A stretch of DNA of 14,343 nt from Bryobacterales bacterium (GTDB taxonomy: Bacteria; Acidobacteriota; Terriglobia; Bryobacterales; Bryobacteraceae), in the NCBI GenBank assembly GCA_020853155.1, contig JADYZL010000575.1, forward strand, positions 1-14,343, given 5' to 3'. A program made the translations under genes and the position numbers. Shown piece after piece: positions 1-7,117 of the stretch. The notes below the pieces were generated by a model. That model was not told where the DNA came from. It was given only the letters and a program-made list of their open reading frames with translations, and did no database searches. The stretch's first letter is position 1, and each line of letters begins with the position of its first letter.

Positions 1-146
1 AACTGATGGAGGGCACGGATCTGTTGGGCCCGGACCGGCTCGGCGGCCTGGTGGATGGCACGCATCCGAACGATCTCGGCTTCGAGTGGATGGCGGAAGG
101 CATTGCCGCGCGCCTGGCGAAGGTGCTCCATCTGCGCATGCCTTGA
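1..146 (+). CDS. SGNH/GDSL-family esterase, C-terminal fragment
   Basis: Only the last 47 residues are visible; the gene begins before the window. The reading frame (codons from base 3, TGA at 144-146) contains DGTHPNDLGF at bases 54-83. This is the Asp-x-x-His block that closes the catalytic triad in SGNH/GDSL hydrolases, with Asp at codon 54-56 and His at 63-65. It is followed by the usual amphipathic final helix (WMAEGIAARLAKVL). Family members are serine esterases or acyl/acetyl hydrolases, often secreted and acting on carbohydrate esters or lipids. The substrate cannot be told from this fragment. The gene lies 152 bp upstream of the oxidoreductase in the same orientation, so a shared carbohydrate role is possible but only inferred. 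The family call is fairly secure because the DGTHPN signature and its position near the C terminus both match. Confidence 0.75.
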   Translation, partial: LMEGTDLLGPDRLGGLVDGTHPNDLGFEWMAEGIAARLAKVLHLRMP

Positions 147-169
147 GCAGTCTTTCGGCTTTCTCAAGG
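141..169 (+). terminator. Possible hairpin terminator after the esterase gene
   Basis: CCTTGAG (141-147) and CTCAAGG (163-169) are perfect 7-bp inverted arms around a 15-nt loop, overlapping the esterase stop codon. No run of T follows (GGCTTCAATCC), so intrinsic termination is doubtful. The hairpin may only protect the 3' end of the transcript. Confidence 0.3.
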
Positions 170-298
170 GCTTCAATCCACAGCGCAACGCAACGAATCG
201 AAGGGGCGCTTCGTCGAGTTTGATAGAGTGCTCAAGAGAGGTCGCGCGCGCAGAATTCCATTTTGGCCAGGCGGAGCGCGGACATACAGGACGGCAAC

Positions 299-1636
299 AT
301 GATTTCAAGACGGCATTTTTTTTATGGATCCCTATTGGCGGGCGCGGTTCCCGTGGGCGGGTTTGGCAGTTCAAAATCGCTGCGGGCGATGGGCTATAAG
401 TCTCCGAACGAGAAGCTGAATATCGCGGCCATCGGCGCGGGCGGAAAGGGCCGCAGCGATATCGCGGGCGTGAGCAGCGAGAATATCGTGGCGCTGGTGG
501 ACCCGGATGCCAAGCGCGCGGGCGAGACGTTTTTGAAGTACCCGGATACGCCGAAATACACGGATTTCCGGCGCATGTTCGATAAGGAGGAACGGAACAT
601 CGACGCCGTGCTGGTATCGTGTCCGGACCATGTGCATGGAACGGCGGCCATGTGGGCGATGGCGCGCGGCAAGCATGTCTATTGCCAGAAGCCGCTGGTG
701 CGCACGGTCTGGGAAGCGCAGGAACTGCTGAAGGGCGCGAACCGCTACGGAGTGGCGACGCAGATGGGCAACCAGGGCTATTCGAACGAGGGCGCGCGCG
801 AGTGCTGCGAGATTATCTGGAGCGGCGAGATCGGCAACGTCACCGAAGTCCATGCCTGGACGGACCGGCCCGGCAAGTACTGGCCGCAGAGCCCGGAAGT
901 GGAGATCAAGCGTGAGCCCGTGCCCTCCACGATGGATTGGAACGCGTGGCTCGCCGACGCGGCGTTCGAGGAGTACAGCCCGGCCATCGCGCCCCACCAC
1001 TGGAGGGGCTTCCCCGAGTACGGCTGCGGCGCCATCGGCGACATGGCCTGCCACATCCTCGGCACACCCAACATGGCGCTCCGGTTGGGTTGGCCCACGA
1101 GCGTGGAATGCGTGAAGAAGGAAGGGATTCACCCGCGGCTTTTCCCGCATCGCACCGTCATTCGCTTCGATTTTCCGGCGCGCGGCGCGATGCCCGCCCT
1201 CAAGCTCTTCTGGAACGACAGCGTGACCGCGCAACCGGAGTTCGCGGGTGTGCCCGCCGGCACGCTGCTGGGAGACTCCGATCTCAATGGCAGCTTGTTC
1301 ATCGGCGATAAGGGCATGGTGACCACCGGCTGCTACGGCGAGCGGACACGGCTGATTCCAGATGCGCGCATGGCGGATTACAAGCTTCCGCCGCAAGTGC
1401 TCACCCGTTCCCCCGGCCACTACCGTGATTGGCTGCGCGCCTGCAAGGGAGGAGACCCGGCCTGCTCGAACTTCAACCACGCGGCGCCGTTCGTCTCCTG
1501 GATGCTGCTGGGCGTGATCGCCATGCGCTACGAAGGCAAGCTCGAATGGGATGCGCAGAAGATGCAGTTCAGCAACAACAAGGAAGCGAATGCGTATCTG
1601 AAGCCGAAGTTCCGCAAGGGCTGGAGCTTCGTCTAA
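299..1636 (+). CDS. Tat-exported Gfo/Idh/MocA-family oxidoreductase
   Basis: A predicted NAD(P)-dependent sugar or cyclitol oxidoreductase of 445 aa. The ATG at 299 is chosen because AGGA lies 7 nt upstream (288-291) and because the protein then begins MISRRHFFYGSLLAG. That is a twin-arginine signal (SRRHFF) plus a hydrophobic stretch, pointing to export of the folded, cofactor-loaded enzyme. An in-frame start at 263 would bury this signal. The Rossmann nucleotide-binding turn is at about residues 43-53 (IAAIGAGGKGR), followed by ALVDPD. The family lysine motif appears as YCQKPL, with Gln in the usual Glu position, which I recall as common in exported members. The C-terminal half has GDMACHILGTPNMAL and the closing block NHAAPFVSWMLLGVIAMRYEGKLEWD, typical of exported Acidobacteria/Planctomycetes paralogs. 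Substrate is unknown. A sugar permease gene follows in the same direction, but a strong terminator separates the two. Confidence 0.88.
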   Translation: MISRRHFFYGSLLAGAVPVGGFGSSKSLRAMGYKSPNEKLNIAAIGAGGKGRSDIAGVSSENIVALVDPDAKRAGETFLKYPDTPKYTDFRRMFDKEERNIDAVLVSCPDHVHGTAAMWAMARGKHVYCQKPLVRTVWEAQELLKGANRYGVATQMGNQGYSNEGARECCEIIWSGEIGNVTEVHAWTDRPGKYWPQSPEVEIKREPVPSTMDWNAWLADAAFEEYSPAIAPHHWRGFPEYGCGAIGDMACHILGTPNMALRLGWPTSVECVKKEGIHPRLFPHRTVIRFDFPARGAMPALKLFWNDSVTAQPEFAGVPAGTLLGDSDLNGSLFIGDKGMVTTGCYGERTRLIPDARMADYKLPPQVLTRSPGHYRDWLRACKGGDPACSNFNHAAPFVSWMLLGVIAMRYEGKLEWDAQKMQFSNNKEANAYLKPKFRKGWSFV

Positions 1637-1659
1637 ACGCGGGCAATGGTTCCGGAATG

Positions 1660-1708
1660 GCCGCGCGCGGCCCGGTATTTCCACCGGCGCCGCGCGCGGC
1701 TATTTTTG
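1660..1708 (+). terminator. Strong rho-independent terminator after the oxidoreductase gene
   Basis: The left arm GCCGCGCGCGGCCCGG (1660-1675) pairs over 16 bp with the right arm at 1684-1700. There is one bulged C at 1688 and an 8-nt loop (1676-1683). The T-rich tail TATTTTTG follows at once (1701-1708). It lies 24 bp after the oxidoreductase stop and ends about 47 bp before the permease start, so it should insulate the two genes. Each arm core is itself a perfect palindrome. Confidence 0.85.
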
Positions 1709-1754
1709 TTTGCCTTTCGAGGCGCAAATGCGCTGAAATTCACCCGCTATTGCC

Positions 1755-3044
1755 ATGGGTTTCGATATGCTGGATGCCATGCCGACGCGGAACAACTACG
1801 TGATGATTCTGATCTTCGTGATCTTTGTGGTGATCTCGCTGCTCACCAACATCATGGGGGCGATTGTTCCGGAGATTATCCGTTCGTTTTCCGTCAGCTA
1901 TAGCCTGGCGGCGCTTCTGCCCTTTGTCTTCTTTCTGGCCTACGGCGTGATGTCCATTCCCGGCGGCGTGATGGTGGAAGCGTGGAAGGAGAAGCGCGTC
2001 ATCGTTCTCTCCTTCGCGTTGGGGTTGGTGGGCGCGCTGCTCTTCGCGACGAACCCTTCGTATGGCATGGTGCTGGTTTCGCTGTTTCTGATCGGGGCCG
2101 GGATGGCCATCATCCAGGTGGCGGCGCATCCGCTGCTGCGGGTCTCGGGCGGGGAAGAGAACTTCGCCTTCAATTCCGTGATCGGCCAGTTGATGTTCGG
2201 GTTGGGCGGCTTCGCGAGCCCGCAGATTTACAAGTATGCGGCGGACCCCGCCGCGGGTAGCGATCCCGTGCGCCAGTTGCTCTTTTCACTGGTGCGGGAA
2301 GATCTTCCGTGGGTCTCGATCTATTGGATTTTCGCGGCCAGTTGCCTCGTGATGCTGCTGATCGTCCTGGTCTCCCGGTTTCCCAAGGTGGAACTCACGG
2401 AGGACGAGAAGATAGGTTCGCTGGCGACGCATATTGGCTTGCTGAAGCGGCCCATGGTGTGGGCCTACTTCATGGGCATTTTCTTCTACGTGGGCTCCGA
2501 GCAGGGCACGGCGAACTGGATCTCCCAGTTCCTCGCCACCTATCACGGGTTCGACCCGGCGGGCGCGGGCGCGGATGCGGTTTCTCAGTTCTGGGTGCTG
2601 ATGAGCGTGGGCTGCCTGCTGGGGTTGGCGGCGCTCAAGATCTTCGACAGCCGCAAAGTGCTGGTGGCCTTCTCCATCGGAGCGATGGTCTCGCTGGCCG
2701 CCGGGCTTTTCGGGCCTGCCGCCGTAGCCCGCTGGGCGCTCCCGATGGTGGGCTTTTTCGCGAGTGTCATGTGGTCCATCATCATCTCGCTGGCGCTGAA
2801 TTCGGTGAGCGAACATCACGGCTCTTTCACCGGCATCCTGTGCACGGGGATCCTCGGCGGCGCGATCGTGCCGGTGATCATCGGGGCCATCGGCGACCAC
2901 ATGGGCCTGCGCGCCGGAATGAGTTTTCTCTTTCTGACGTTCGCCTATGTGTTGGTTATCGGGTTCTGGGCGAAGCCTCTCATCAACAATGCCACGATCT
3001 CAAGCAAGGCCGCGACGGAGAGCCTGAGCGCTCCCGGAGTGTAG
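1755..3044 (+). CDS. MFS permease, FHS (fucose/glucose/galactose-H+ symporter)-like
   Basis: An inner-membrane major facilitator of up to 429 aa with about 12 hydrophobic segments; 429 is a normal length for the family. The first helix is VMILIFVIFVVISLLTNIMG. The next pair is joined by the short loop PGGVMVEAWKEKR, the position of the MFS loop 2-3 motif. A longer polar loop (residues about 155-180) precedes the middle of the protein, and a second six-helix half begins near WAYFMGIFFYVGSEQGTANW. The segment ending in EQGTANWISQFL resembles FHS sugar transporters, which import hexoses or deoxyhexoses with protons. The start is uncertain: ATGs at 1755, 1767 and 1779 are in frame and none has a clear Shine-Dalgarno sequence; MPTRNNY at 1779 directly precedes helix 1. 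The substrate is not determinable. The stop lies 4 bp from the convergent ABC exporter stop. Confidence 0.82.
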   Translation: MGFDMLDAMPTRNNYVMILIFVIFVVISLLTNIMGAIVPEIIRSFSVSYSLAALLPFVFFLAYGVMSIPGGVMVEAWKEKRVIVLSFALGLVGALLFATNPSYGMVLVSLFLIGAGMAIIQVAAHPLLRVSGGEENFAFNSVIGQLMFGLGGFASPQIYKYAADPAAGSDPVRQLLFSLVREDLPWVSIYWIFAASCLVMLLIVLVSRFPKVELTEDEKIGSLATHIGLLKRPMVWAYFMGIFFYVGSEQGTANWISQFLATYHGFDPAGAGADAVSQFWVLMSVGCLLGLAALKIFDSRKVLVAFSIGAMVSLAAGLFGPAAVARWALPMVGFFASVMWSIIISLALNSVSEHHGSFTGILCTGILGGAIVPVIIGAIGDHMGLRAGMSFLFLTFAYVLVIGFWAKPLINNATISSKAATESLSAPGV

Positions 3045-3072
3045 CGGGTTAGCGCGCGGCGCGGCCCGGGAG
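3031..3072. other. Inverted repeat spanning the convergent stops of the MFS and ABC genes
   Basis: CTCCCGG (3031-3037) and CCGGGAG (3066-3072) can form a 7-bp stem around a 28-nt loop that holds both stop codons (3042-3044 and 3049-3051). It could serve both converging transcripts, but no clear T-run is present on either side, so terminator function is only a suggestion. Confidence 0.25.
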
Positions 3073-4923
3073 TTCTTCCGCGACGCCGCCCTCGCCCGGC
3101 GCGAGGAAGAGGTTTTCTTCCAGTGCGTGCTGGCGCGTGTAAAGTTCGTGGTAGCGTCCACGCTGGGCCAGCAATTCGTTATGCGCGCCGCGCTCGACGA
3201 TGAGCCCCTGCTCCACCACCAGGATTTGATCCGCGCGGCGGATGGTGGAAAGGCGGTGCGCGATTACAAAGGTGGTGCGTCCGCGCATGAGCCAATCGAG
3301 ACCTCGCTGGATCATGGCTTCACTCTCGGAATCGAGGCTCGAGGTGGCTTCGTCGAGGATGAGAATCCGGGGGTCGGCGAGGATCGCGCGAGCGATGGAA
3401 ACGCGCTGCTTCTGGCCCCCCGAAAGCTTCACGCCGCGCTCACCAACGATGGTGTCGTAGCCCTCCTCGAAACTCTCGGCGAACTCGTCCACGCGGGCGA
3501 TGCGGCAGGCCTGCAGGAACTCCTCTCCGGTGGCATACGGATGCGCGAACAGGATGTTCTCCCGGATGCTTCCGTCGAAGAGGAAGCTATCCTGCAGCAC
3601 GACACCCAACTGCTTGCGGTAACTATCGAGGCGCACGGTGGTGAGATCTACACCATCTACTTCGATCAAGCCCGATTCGGGAACATAGAAGCCCGCGATC
3701 AGGTTGATCATCGTGGACTTGCCTGAACCCGACGAACCCACGAACGCCGTGACGCTGCCGGGCGGGGCGGAGAAGCCGATGCCGTGGATGACCCGCTTGC
3801 CTTTGTCGTAGCTGAACTTCACGTCATGGAAATCCACCTGGCCGCGGATTGCGGGCATCTCCACGGTCCGGCGCGGATCTTCGTCTTCGGGTGTTTCGCC
3901 GAGCACTTCGCGCGTGCGGTCCAGCCCCGCGAAGGCCTCCGTCAACTGGGTGCCAATTCCCACGATCTGAAACACGGGAGCTACCAGGAACGCGATGAAG
4001 GCGGTGAAGGTGACGAAGTCGCCGAGGGTGATCTCGCCCGCGTAGACTTCGCGCGCGCCCAGATACATCACCGTGCCGCCCACCACGCCCACGATGGCCG
4101 TTGAGGCAAAGCTCATCGCAGAAATGGCCGTGAGGGAGGCGAAGATGTTGTCCTGAATGCGCTGTACGCCGCCCGCGAAGACATCGGCCTCGCGCGCTTC
4201 GGCATGGAAGCCTTTCACCACGCGAACGCCGCTGAGGGATTCGGTGAGCCGCCCGCTTACCTCGGCGAAAATGCGGCGGCGCTCCTTAAAAATAGGCCGG
4301 ATGTAGCGGAAGGCCTTGCCCAGCAGCACGCCGAAGACCAGGAGGAAGACGAGCGATAGCGCGGTCATGCGCCAACTGATGCCGATCAGGATGACGAGCG
4401 CCAGCAGGGCGGTGATCAGGCCGCCCACGAACTCCACGAGGCCCGTGCCGATGAGATTGCGGATGCCCTCGACATCCGACATGATGCGGGAGACCAGATT
4501 GCCCGTCTTATTCGCGTTGTAATAGTGGATCGGCAGGCGGCCGATGTGGACTTGCACCTTGCGGCGCATCTCGGTGATGAGCCGCTGCGCTTCCTTCGAA
4601 AGCAACTGCGTGAGGGAGAAAGACGTGGCCCCTTGCAGGAGCGTGGCGCCCGCCACTGCGCCGATTAGCGGCAGGAGATAGGTGAGATCTTTTTTGACGA
4701 GAATGTCATCGACGAGAAACTTGGTGGAAGCCGGAAGCACGAGCCCGGCGATGCGGTTGACCATCATCAATACGAAGCCGAAGGCCAGCAGCTTGCGGCG
4801 CGGCTTCACGAGCACCCAGATCTCCGGCCACAATTCTTTCAGCCGTGCGGCGGAGATGCCGGTGGGTTCGCTGCCACGGGGCAAGCCCTGGCCTTCGGAC
4901 GGTAGTTTCGCGCCACTTCTCAC
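3049..4923 (-). CDS. MsbA-like ABC exporter (fused permease and ATPase half-transporter)
   Basis: A 624-aa half-transporter expected to act as a homodimer in the inner membrane, exporting a lipid, peptide or drug. The permease part covers about residues 30-325, with a first helix near 45-66 (KLLAFGFVLMMVNRIAGLVL) and a second near 82-103. The ATPase domain follows. Walker A is GSSGSGKST (about 396-404), the signature is LSGGQKQR (about 499), Walker B is ILILDEATSS (about 518-527), and the switch His is in IAHRLS. All catalytic elements are intact. The frame stays open back to 5037, but that would overlap the divergent CoA-binding gene and its promoter, and the extra 38 residues look non-coding. 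I therefore prefer the GTG at 4921-4923 (VRSGAKLPSE), though it has no convincing Shine-Dalgarno sequence. Cargo cannot be assigned; the MsbA/Sav1866-type architecture is clear. Confidence 0.9.
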   Translation of the reverse strand: MRSGAKLPSEGQGLPRGSEPTGISAARLKELWPEIWVLVKPRRKLLAFGFVLMMVNRIAGLVLPASTKFLVDDILVKKDLTYLLPLIGAVAGATLLQGATSFSLTQLLSKEAQRLITEMRRKVQVHIGRLPIHYYNANKTGNLVSRIMSDVEGIRNLIGTGLVEFVGGLITALLALVILIGISWRMTALSLVFLLVFGVLLGKAFRYIRPIFKERRRIFAEVSGRLTESLSGVRVVKGFHAEAREADVFAGGVQRIQDNIFASLTAISAMSFASTAIVGVVGGTVMYLGAREVYAGEITLGDFVTFTAFIAFLVAPVFQIVGIGTQLTEAFAGLDRTREVLGETPEDEDPRRTVEMPAIRGQVDFHDVKFSYDKGKRVIHGIGFSAPPGSVTAFVGSSGSGKSTMINLIAGFYVPESGLIEVDGVDLTTVRLDSYRKQLGVVLQDSFLFDGSIRENILFAHPYATGEEFLQACRIARVDEFAESFEEGYDTIVGERGVKLSGGQKQRVSIARAILADPRILILDEATSSLDSESEAMIQRGLDWLMRGRTTFVIAHRLSTIRRADQILVVEQGLIVERGAHNELLAQRGRYHELYTRQHALEENLFLAPGEGGVAEELPGRAAR

Positions 4924-4952
4924 GGTACTATCATCGCAGTGATTCGCGGAGA

Positions 4953-4979
4953 TTGATTTCGGATAAAGTAGTCTATAAT
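4953..4979 (+). promoter_or_regulatory. Predicted sigma-70-type promoter for the CoA-binding gene
   Basis: A perfect -10 box TATAAT lies at 4974-4979 and a -35-like TTGATT at 4953-4958, a rather short 15-bp spacing. The expected transcript would start near 4986 and give a leader of about 28 nt before the ATG at 5014. The box sits in an AT-rich patch between two divergent genes. Confidence 0.45.
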
Positions 4980-5013
4980 AGCCACAAGATGTTTTGCGAA
5001 AGGCAGGATCGCC

Positions 5014-5505
5014 ATGCAGAACGCCCGGATAGACCAAATTGAAGCATTTCTGAAGTTGCGCCGCATCGCGATGGTGGGCGTATCCCGTGACCCGAAGGAT
5101 TTCTCGCGAGGGCTGTTTGCCGCGTTTGTGGAGCGCGGCTATGAGGTTGTGCCGGTGAACCCGAACGCGGGGGCCATCGGTGAAGTGCTCTGCTACCCGC
5201 GTCTGACGAGCATCGAGGATCCCGTGGAAGGCGTGCTGATCCTGACACCGCGTGCGCAGACCGCGCAGGTGTGCGAGGACGCCATCACCATGGGCGTGCC
5301 GCGGCTATGGATGTACCGCGCGATCGGCCACGGTGCGGTGGACGCGGAGGCCGCGGAGAAGTGCCGCCGCGCGGGGATCGACGTGATCGAAGGCTACTGC
5401 CCGTTCCTGTTTCTGGAAGACGTGGCGTGGTATCACCGGGCGCACGGCGCGGTGCTAGCGGTTCTCGGGAAGTACCCGCCCCGCGAGGATGCCCGGGTGG
5501 AATAG
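5014..5505 (+). CDS. CoA-binding domain protein (CoA_binding_2 / YccU type)
   Basis: A 163-aa single-domain cytoplasmic protein with a Rossmann-type CoA-binding fold. The first strand and turn are IAMVGVSRDP (residues 18-27), followed by the helix FSRGLFAAFVERGYEVVPVNPN, in which the second strand ends with the family hallmark VPVNP. Later blocks are VEGVLILTPRAQT and GVPRLWMYRAIGHGAVDAEA, and the C-terminal CRRAGIDVIEGYCPFLFLE. These match the small CoA-binding proteins related to the N-terminal domain of acyl-CoA synthetases (ADP-forming) and succinyl-CoA synthetase alpha. No catalytic activity is established for the stand-alone proteins; a role in CoA sensing or protein S-acylation is speculative. 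The start has AGGA 5 nt upstream (5005-5008) and a good -10 box further up. It is divergent from the ABC exporter and appears monocistronic. Confidence 0.87.
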   Translation: MQNARIDQIEAFLKLRRIAMVGVSRDPKDFSRGLFAAFVERGYEVVPVNPNAGAIGEVLCYPRLTSIEDPVEGVLILTPRAQTAQVCEDAITMGVPRLWMYRAIGHGAVDAEAAEKCRRAGIDVIEGYCPFLFLEDVAWYHRAHGAVLAVLGKYPPREDARVE

Positions 5506-5526
5506 AGCGGCGGCTCCACGGTTTTT
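5495..5526 (+). terminator. Weak terminator candidate after the CoA-binding gene
   Basis: GTGGA (5497-5501) can pair with TCCAC (5515-5519), and alternatively GAGC (5505-5508) with GCTC (5513-5516) around a GGCG loop. A TTTTT run follows at 5522-5526. Either stem is short, but the T-run just after the stop codon makes termination plausible. Confidence 0.4.
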
Positions 5527-5854
5527 CTCCCGGGAGATTGGTTAATGCGGGTGGTTGCCGCGCCACGCGCTTGGGCCGCCGATTCGCATGGCGAAGACCC
5601 TACAGTTCTGGCTTCGCCCTCTATCGCGGATATGTATTGCGGTCTCGATGTAGTCCATGGCAAGAGGGGATCTTGCGTGGCTTGAGCGCACGGAAACGCT
5701 TGCCGCCTTGCGGCGGAGAGGGAGCAGGCTGAGCACGTTGAAGGCATTCCACTTGAGGAAGCCGAACTACGTCAAAGAGATACGGGCGAAAGAAGATCTT
5801 CTGATATTCGAAAAATCGAAATGTGAAAGGCCGCACTGCCGCCCGGTGGGGACG
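5506..5854. other. Non-coding gap with several short perfect inverted repeats
   Basis: This 349-bp stretch separates the convergent stops of the CoA-binding gene and the HlyD adaptor gene. Open frames exist (for example + from 5657 and - up to 5836), but they lack ribosome binding sites and recognisable protein blocks, and the + frame merely continues as antisense to the adaptor. I see perfect inverted repeats at 5526-5537 (TCTCCCGGGAGA), 5660-5676 (GCAAGA/TCTTGC, 5-nt loop), 5702-5714 (GCCGC/GCGGC), 5791-5802 (AGAAGATCTTCT) and 5807-5820 (TTCGA/TCGAA). The last two lie just downstream of the adaptor stop on the minus strand and could help end that transcript. No tRNA or known riboswitch fold is recognisable. 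Confidence 0.55.
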
Positions 5855-7069
5855 CTAGGGATAGACCGGCTTTACTTCCATCCCGTCGCGGAGTTCGCGG
5901 TCGTAAGTCAGCACGACGCTATCTCCTTCGGCGAGACCTTCTTCCACCTGGGCCGAGGTGAGGTTCGAAATACCGGTTTTGACCGGCTGCCAACGGATCG
6001 ACGATCCCGCCAACTTCCAGACTCCACCGGCGCTCAATCTGCGGCGCAGCGCCTGCTTCGGAATCACCAGGGCGTTCTTGACGCTAGCCGTCTGGATCTC
6101 TACATTCACGTTCGTTCCCGGCAGCAGTTCCCGGCCCGGATTCTCGATAAGGCAGAGGACTTCTCCCACCTGGCGGGTTCCGAATGCCTGCACCCGCGTG
6201 GGCAGGCGATCCACTTTGCCTGTCCAGGTACGCTCCGGCTGCGCGTCCCAGCGGATGGTGACGGGCAGGCCGATTTGTACCTTTCCGAGTTCCGGTTCGT
6301 CCACGAACACGGAGACACGCACCGAATCCAGATCTCCCACGCGGCCCACGAGATCTCCCGGATTCAGCCAGGCCCCAAGGCGCGCCGCGAGATCGAACAA
6401 CGTCCCAGCGAGAGGGCTGCGCACCGTGCGCTGGGCCGCCACGCGCCGGGCATCGGACAGAGCCGTGCGGGCAAGCTCGACGGCGGATTCAGCTTCGGCG
6501 ATCTCCGCCGGCGATACCGTGGCGCCGCGCTGCCGTTCGAGCCCATCGAGCCGCGCCTGGATGCGCGCGATCTCCGCTTCCTGCCGCCGCAATTCCTCCG
6601 GCGTGGCTGCCTTCTGTTCCACTAAGCGCCGTAACGCCTCGGCTTCCCGCCGTGCGGCCTGTTGTTCCAGTTGGGCTGCGCGTATACTCGCGTCGAGTTC
6701 CGCCCGAGCCCTAGGCGGCCCGCCGGCTTGAAGTTGGCGCAGCCGTGCCTCCGCCGAACGCAGCGTGGCCTGTGCATCGTCGATTCGTGCTTTCGCCCCG
6801 TTGGAGTCGAAGTGGAGGAGCGGCTGTCCGGCTTGCAAGCGATCCCCCTGCTTGACGAGAATCGCCGCGACTTTACCGCTTTCCTCGGAGCGGATTTCTT
6901 CCGTGCGCTGCGGCTCTACCTGCCCGTTGGTGACGAGGGTGCTCACGAGGTCCTCGCGAAGCACCTTTCCGAATGGCACGCCGGGCGGGGCGGAGCGCAG
7001 GAAGCTGAACAGCGCGATGACGCCCAGCGTCGCCAGCACCAGCAGGACAATCCATCGTCGAAGGTTCAA
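5855..7069 (-). CDS. HlyD/RND-family periplasmic adaptor subunit of an efflux pump
   Basis: A 404-aa membrane-fusion protein that should bridge an inner-membrane transporter to an outer-membrane channel. It has one N-terminal membrane anchor (WIVLLVLATLGVIALFSFL, residues 6-24). The first lipoyl half follows (SGKVAAILVKQGDRLQAGQPLLHFD, about 64-88). A coiled-coil hairpin rich in Ala, Arg, Glu and Gln spans about 92-212. The second lipoyl half is VRSPLAGTLFDLAARLGAWLNPGDLVGRV (about 216-244), followed by a beta-barrel (VSVFVDEPELGKVQIGLPVTIRW) and a C-terminal membrane-proximal domain. The start is TTG at 7067-7069, with GAGGAG 8 nt upstream (7078-7083 on the complementary strand). It lies 48 bp after the 184-aa conserved gene on the same strand, so the two are probably co-transcribed. 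No cognate RND pump, MacB-type ABC permease or TolC-like channel lies beside it. Confidence 0.88.
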   Translation of the reverse strand: MNLRRWIVLLVLATLGVIALFSFLRSAPPGVPFGKVLREDLVSTLVTNGQVEPQRTEEIRSEESGKVAAILVKQGDRLQAGQPLLHFDSNGAKARIDDAQATLRSAEARLRQLQAGGPPRARAELDASIRAAQLEQQAARREAEALRRLVEQKAATPEELRRQEAEIARIQARLDGLERQRGATVSPAEIAEAESAVELARTALSDARRVAAQRTVRSPLAGTLFDLAARLGAWLNPGDLVGRVGDLDSVRVSVFVDEPELGKVQIGLPVTIRWDAQPERTWTGKVDRLPTRVQAFGTRQVGEVLCLIENPGRELLPGTNVNVEIQTASVKNALVIPKQALRRRLSAGGVWKLAGSSIRWQPVKTGISNLTSAQVEEGLAEGDSVVLTYDRELRDGMEVKPVYP

Positions 7070-7117
7070 GCGGGTATCTCCTCGATCGCAATCGGCGTAT
7101 TCATGGGCACTGTTTCC

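Noticed and set aside
669..690. Gln instead of Glu in the Gfo/Idh/MocA EKP motif (YCQKPL)
   Set aside because: From recollection this substitution is frequent in exported members of the family, so it is not evidence of lost activity.
371..1684. A 437-codon minus-strand open frame antisense to the oxidoreductase gene
   Set aside because: Product is Arg/His/Ala-rich without recognisable motifs; it arises from strong GC bias in the third codon position of the true gene.
4924..5037. N-terminal extension of the ABC exporter to an upstream ATG
   Set aside because: It would overlap the divergent CoA-binding gene and its TATAAT box, and the added residues do not resemble exporter N-termini.
5657..6625. 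A 322-codon plus-strand open frame starting in the non-coding gap
   Set aside because: No ribosome binding site; most of it lies antisense to the well-supported HlyD adaptor and its product has no coherent domain.
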